Origin: Mesorhizobium amorphae CCNWGS0123
GTDB lineage: Bacteria > Pseudomonadota > Alphaproteobacteria > Rhizobiales > Rhizobiaceae
Length of the DNA: 64,000 bases
NCBI RefSeq assembly: GCF_001686985.1
Contig: NZ_CP015318.1
Span: forward strand, 866,001-930,000
Direction of reading: 5' to 3'
Below, piece by piece: positions 60,783-64,000 of this stretch; the stretch's first letter is position 1; every line of letters starts with the position of its first letter. The notes beneath the pieces were generated by a model, which ran no database searches, was not told the origin of the DNA, and saw only the letters and a list, made by a program, of their open reading frames with translations. The position numbers and the translations under genes were made by a program.

Positions 60783-61766
60783 ATGCTTTCACGTGTCTTC
60801 GGCTTCGGTCGCCGTTCTTTCGATTCGCTGTCGGAGCAGGAGATCCTGGCGCTGGCCATCTCGTCCGAGGAGGATGACGGGCGCATCTACCGCGCCTATG
60901 CCGACGGGCTGGCGGAGAGCTTTCCGCAATCGGCCAAGGTGTTCGAGGCGATGGCGGAAGAGGAGGACGGCCACCGCGACTCGTTGATCGAGCTTTTCCG
61001 CAAGCGTTTCGGCGAGCGCATCCCACTGATCCGGCGCGATCATGTGAAGGGCTATTACGAGCGCAAGCCCGACTGGCTGGTCAGGCCGCTTGGCATCGAC
61101 GCCGTGCGTCGGCAAGCCGAGGCGATGGAGCGGCAGGCCTATCTGTTCTATGTCGAGGCGGCCAAACGCACCACCGACGCCTCGACCCGAAAGCTGCTCG
61201 ACGATCTGGCCGCGGCCGAACAAGGCCATGAGAGCTCGGCACACCAGCTTGAACAAAAACATGTGCCGGGCGAGGTCAAGGACGAGGAGGCGAGCGCAGA
61301 GCAGCGCCAGTTCATCCTGACCTATGTGCAGCCCGGACTGGCCGGGCTGATGGACGGGTCGGTGTCGACGCTGGCGCCGATCTTCGCCGCGGCCTTCGCA
61401 ACCCATGACACGTTCCAGACTTTCCTGGTCGGGCTTGCCGCCTCGATCGGCGCCGGCATCTCGATGGGATTTACCGAGGTCGCCTCCGACGACGGCAAAC
61501 TGTCGGGCCGCGGCTCGCCGGTGAAGCGCGGGCTGACCGTCGGCATCATGACGACGCTCGGTGGCCTCGGCCACGCGCTGCCCTATCTCATCCCGTTGTT
61601 CTGGACGGCGACCGCGGTGGCGGCCGTGGTGGTGTTCTTCGAACTCTGGACGATCGCCTTCGTGCAGAACCGCTATATGCAAACGCCATTCTGGCGCGCC
61701 GCCTTCCAGGTGGTGCTGGGCGGCGCGCTGGTGTTTGCTGCGGGCGTGCTGATCGGGAACGCTTAG
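60783..61766 (+). CDS. mbfA: Membrane-bound ferritin MbfA (ferritin-like plus VIT1/CCC1 domain)
   Basis: 327-aa fusion. The N-terminal 150 residues form a ferritin-like/rubrerythrin domain with metal-binding motifs EE (SSEEDDGRIYRAYAD), EEEDGHRDSL, and later EAAKR..AEQGHES. The C-terminal 150 residues are a VIT1/CCC1-type domain with three to four helices (SMGFTEVASDDG). Known MbfA proteins export iron and protect against peroxide. An Irr box precedes it. Confidence 0.93.
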   Translation: MLSRVFGFGRRSFDSLSEQEILALAISSEEDDGRIYRAYADGLAESFPQSAKVFEAMAEEEDGHRDSLIELFRKRFGERIPLIRRDHVKGYYERKPDWLVRPLGIDAVRRQAEAMERQAYLFYVEAAKRTTDASTRKLLDDLAAAEQGHESSAHQLEQKHVPGEVKDEEASAEQRQFILTYVQPGLAGLMDGSVSTLAPIFAAAFATHDTFQTFLVGLAASIGAGISMGFTEVASDDGKLSGRGSPVKRGLTVGIMTTLGGLGHALPYLIPLFWTATAVAAVVVFFELWTIAFVQNRYMQTPFWRAAFQVVLGGALVFAAGVLIGNA

Positions 61767-61774
61767 CGATCCCC

Positions 61775-62119
61775 TCACCCATTCACCACCCGGCTGTCCG
61801 CTGGCGCCTCGGCCCTCTCAGTCAGTCCATAGTCACGCACGACATGGGCAATGCGCAGACGATAGCCGGCAAAGATTCCGCCACGGCCGGCCTTCTGCGC
61901 CTGCCTGTGCTCCCCCGTGTTGCGCCAGGCCTTGACCGAGTCCTCGTCGCGCCAGAACGACAGTGACAGGACGCGGTTCGGATCGACAAGGCTCTGGAAG
62001 CGCTCGATCGAGATGAAGCCGTCGATGCCGTCGAGCAGCGGCCGCAGTTCGGCGGCTATGCCGAGATAGGCGTCGCGACGGCCCGCCGCCGGCTCGACCT
62101 CGAAGATGACGGCGATCAC
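61775..62119 (-). CDS. Antibiotic biosynthesis monooxygenase (ABM) family protein
   Basis: 114-aa ferredoxin-like protein. ABM motifs: AVIFEVEPAAGRRDAYLGIAAELRPLLDGIDGFISIERFQSLVDPNRVLSLSFWRDEDSVKAWRNTGEHRQAQ. Starts at GTG 62119, overlapping the NIPSNAP stop as GTGA. Such proteins include haem-degrading or quinone monooxygenases, but the substrate here is unknown. Confidence 0.85.
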   Translation of the reverse strand: MIAVIFEVEPAAGRRDAYLGIAAELRPLLDGIDGFISIERFQSLVDPNRVLSLSFWRDEDSVKAWRNTGEHRQAQKAGRGGIFAGYRLRIAHVVRDYGLTERAEAPADSRVVNG

Positions 62120-62448
62120 GGCAGCACCAATTTGGCGTGCGGCCCGGAGGCGAGCTTCAGGAACATGCGATCCTCCTTCAGGATGAATTTTTCCCGCTTC
62201 GCGAGTTCGTAGTTTGCCTTGCCGGCCGGATCGGCGGCAAGCCTGGCGCGGTAGGCTTCGTAGGCCGCGAGGCTTTCGATGTTGTAGGCGGCGTAGGCGG
62301 TGGTGGCCGAGCCTTCATGCGGCGAGAAATAGCCGATCAGGTCGGCGCCGCAGCGCGGGATGACCTGCCCCCAGTTGCGCGCATATTCCTCGAATGCCGC
62401 CTTGCCGAACGGGTCGATCTCGTAGCGGATGAAACAGGTGATGGTCAT
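62116..62448 (-). CDS. NIPSNAP family protein
   Basis: 110-aa dimeric alpha/beta-barrel protein. IRYEIDPFGKAAFEEYARNWGQVIPRCGADLIGYFSPHEGSATTAYAAYNIESLAAYEAYRARLAADP is typical. GAGGAG 7 nt before ATG 62448 is strong. First gene of a two-gene unit with the ABM protein, divergent from an ArsR-type regulator, so probably repressed by it. Confidence 0.88.
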   Translation of the reverse strand: MTITCFIRYEIDPFGKAAFEEYARNWGQVIPRCGADLIGYFSPHEGSATTAYAAYNIESLAAYEAYRARLAADPAGKANYELAKREKFILKEDRMFLKLASGPHAKLVLP

Positions 62449-62628
62449 TTTCGTCTCCTCGTCGGCTTGGGTCTGTTACGGCGACACTTCGAGCACGGTC
62501 GAAACATTGCGCGCTTGCCTGTGCTAGGCGATTCGATGTCAGGAGCGTTGCGGCGGTCATCGCCATCTCCTTGATCTGATCGCAGGATAGTGGTTTTCTC
62601 GCGGGGATGCTTCGATGGAGATGAAACT

Positions 62629-63303
62629 ATGCGTGAAGGACCCGACATAGCCCGCATCGCCAGCCTGGTCGGCGATCCGGCGCGGGCAAACATGCTCTCT
62701 GCGCTGATGGGCGGAACGGCTCTGACCGCATCAGAGCTGGCGCTGGAGGCCGGCGTGTCGCTGCCGACCGCATCGTCGCATCTGTCGAAACTGATGGAGG
62801 GCGGCTTGCTGACTTTGGCCAGCCAGGGGCGGCACCGCTATTACGGCCTCGCCGGGCCGCAGGTGGCCGGCATGATCGAGGCAATCACCGGCGTCGCGGA
62901 AGCCGTCGGTCCCAAGCGGGTGCGGCCGGGCCCGCGCGACGCGGCCATGCGCGTGGCGCGCGTCTGCTACGACCATCTCGCCGGCGAGCAGGCCGTGGCT
63001 ATGCTCGATCGCCTCGTCGACAGGAAGGTGCTGCTGCGCGACGACAAGGAAATCCGGCTCGGGCATTCGGCCGCGGCGCATTTCTCGGCACTCGGCATCG
63101 ATGTCGAGGCCAAGGCGCGCCGGCCGGTGTGCCGCGCCTGCCTCGACTGGAGCGTGCGGCGCTCGCACCTCGCCGGCACGCTGGGCGCAGCGATCCTCGA
63201 CAAGATCCTCGCCGAAAAATGGGCACGACGCGAAAAGGACAGCCGGGCGGTGGTGTTTTCACCGGGGGGAAGACGGCAGTTTGAGAGGGTGTTTTTGGGC
63301 TGA
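62629..63303 (+). CDS. ArsR-type helix-turn-helix regulator
   Basis: 224-aa regulator. The N-terminal HTH reads GDPARANMLSALMGGTALTASELALEAGVSLPTASSHLSKLMEGGLLTLASQGRHRYYGLAG; the C-terminal half is longer than classical ArsR proteins and has a CRACLDW motif. ATG 62629 has GGAG. It lies divergent from the NIPSNAP/ABM pair, which it probably represses; no metal-binding Cys pair in the helix was noted. Confidence 0.88.
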   Translation: MREGPDIARIASLVGDPARANMLSALMGGTALTASELALEAGVSLPTASSHLSKLMEGGLLTLASQGRHRYYGLAGPQVAGMIEAITGVAEAVGPKRVRPGPRDAAMRVARVCYDHLAGEQAVAMLDRLVDRKVLLRDDKEIRLGHSAAAHFSALGIDVEAKARRPVCRACLDWSVRRSHLAGTLGAAILDKILAEKWARREKDSRAVVFSPGGRRQFERVFLG

Positions 63304-63310
63304 GCGGCTT

Positions 63311-63518
63311 CGTCATCCACGGGCGGAGCAAGGAGCGTAGCGACGCAGCGCAGACCCGAGGATCCATGCCGTGGCCTCCGAACGCCGCAACGGTGCAGAA
63401 CCTAGGAGACGTCAGCGGGAAGTCGGCCATTCTGAGCCGCCGAATTCTTCGGTAAACGTCACGGCATGGATCCTAGGGTCTACACTCCGCTTCGCGTTCG
63501 CTCCGCCCTAGGATGACG
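63311..63518. repeat. Inverted pair of R2 repeats without a gene
   Basis: R2 copy 63311-63374 (CGTCATCCACGGGCGGAGC... to GGATCCATGCCGTGG) and its inverse 63457-63518 (CGTCACGGCATGGATCC... to CCTAGGATGACG). The 82-nt spacer ends in a flank (CATTCTGAGCCG...TAAACG) resembling the inner flank of the right R2 copy of the GIY-YIG cassette. It separates the ArsR-type gene from ligD. Confidence 0.85.
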
Positions 63519-63521
63519 AAA

Positions 63522-64000
63522 TCATAGTGCCCGCTTGAGTGGCTTACCAAGCTTGAAGAAATCCTTCCATGGGTCGGCTTCCGCCAGTCGCTTCAGCGTC
63601 GCCTTGTCGCCGACCGCAAAAGCGTTCGGCGCCAGCCCGGCCTCGATCTCCGCCCAGGTCACCGGCATCGACACCGTCGCGCCCTTCTTGGCCCGCGACG
63701 AATAGGGCGTGACCGTCGTCGAGCCGCGGCCATTGCGCAGATAGTCGACGAAGATTTTTCCGGTGCGCGCCTTCTTCGACAGCGTCGCCGTGTAGCGGTC
63801 GGGTGCGGCCTGTTCCAGCGCGCGGGCGAAATCATGGGCGAAGGTCTTCGCCTCGTCCCAATCCGCCGAGGGTTTCAGCGGTACGACGACATGGTAGCCC
63901 TTGCCGCCGGACGTCTTGACGAGGTTCGGCAAGGACAGTTCGTCGAGCCGGACGTGGATGTCGAGTGCGGCCTCACGCACGGCCTTGACGCCGACACCTT
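63522..64000 (-). CDS. ligD: DNA ligase D, C-terminal polymerase domain (partial)
   Basis: 3' end of a gene that continues past the right window edge. The last 159 codons show the LigD polymerase/primase domain: GVKAVREAALDIHVRLDELSLPNLVKTSGGKGYHVVVPLKP, RALEQAAPDRYTATLSKKARTGKIFVDYLRNGRGSTTVTPYSSRAKKG. Ending in the polymerase domain fits the rhizobial ligase-phosphoesterase-polymerase order. It works with Ku in non-homologous end joining. An internal GTG at 63980 is not the true start. Confidence 0.9.
   Translation of the reverse strand, partial: GVGVKAVREAALDIHVRLDELSLPNLVKTSGGKGYHVVVPLKPSADWDEAKTFAHDFARALEQAAPDRYTATLSKKARTGKIFVDYLRNGRGSTTVTPYSSRAKKGATVSMPVTWAEIEAGLAPNAFAVGDKATLKRLAEADPWKDFFKLGKPLKRAL

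Overview
The window is high-GC alphaproteobacterial chromosome, most likely from a Mesorhizobium-like member of the Rhizobiales. This rests on the gene set (malate synthase G, Irr-type iron box before a membrane-bound ferritin mbfA, PhoX, CIO-type cydAB, GtrA/GT2 pair, LigD) and on several dispersed palindromic repeat families of the kind common in rhizobial intergenic DNA. No rRNA, tRNA, CRISPR array, prophage or classical transposase was seen. Most of it is ordinary chromosomal backbone in short operons, many with 1-4 nt start/stop overlaps.

Layout. 0-1 kb: start of a probable ECF sigma factor gene (cut by the window edge) behind two tandem YCII-domain genes, each with its own copy of a candidate ECF promoter. 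1.1-3.6 kb: LtrA-type membrane protein and an ATP-grasp enzyme. 3.7-6.9 kb: a tightly overlapping sugar-acid operon (SDR dehydrogenase, dgoK, KDPGal aldolase, SMP-30 lactonase). 7-12.9 kb: GGDEF-EAL protein, a GT-C-like membrane protein divergent from a GT2/GtrA pair, and gshB. 13-19.3 kb: RTX protein, comM, a small secreted protein, glcB. 19.4-24.4 kb: hydantoinase, a DUF559 nuclease framed by inverted repeats, two paralogous six-cysteine secreted proteins, two membrane proteins.

24.5-27.05 kb is a distinct AT-richer islet between backbone genes and lepA. It is a compact four-gene operon with its own promoter: a 45-aa ORF, a helical 145-aa protein, a HELGH zinc-metallopeptidase-like protein of 415 aa, and a dCTP-deaminase/dUTPase-fold protein of 210 aa. 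I do not recognise this combination as a named system. Its build and context resemble an accessory, possibly defensive, module, and it is the best candidate for something undescribed.

27.1-40.6 kb: lepA, a TadG-like protein, a periplasmic redox group (DUF1223 thioredoxin-fold protein, methionine-rich MXKDX-type protein, secreted one-cysteine MsrA), a GIY-YIG nuclease framed by a second family of inverted repeats, cydBA, an ABC-2 exporter, a DUF2156 protein, and a MarR/GNAT pair. 40.7-52.8 kb: phoX with a clear terminator, an SMR-like protein, PAP2 phosphatase, an XRE regulator before a SulP transporter, two class III adenylate/guanylate cyclases, a periplasmic SMP-30-like protein divergent from an XRE regulator with a perfect operator-like palindrome, and a YiiX-type hydrolase. 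52.8-64 kb: CHAD/CYTH pair, a CecR-like regulator with a perfect 22-bp palindrome and its HlyD/ABC operon, an MBL-fold protein, a PLP dehydratase, mbfA, a NIPSNAP/ABM pair divergent from an ArsR-type regulator, and the 3' end of ligD.

The repeat architecture is a second point of interest. Both small nuclease genes (DUF559 and GIY-YIG) sit inside inverted pairs of dispersed repeats, and the same repeat families also occur as inverted pairs with only a short spacer, as would be expected of deleted, non-autonomous copies.
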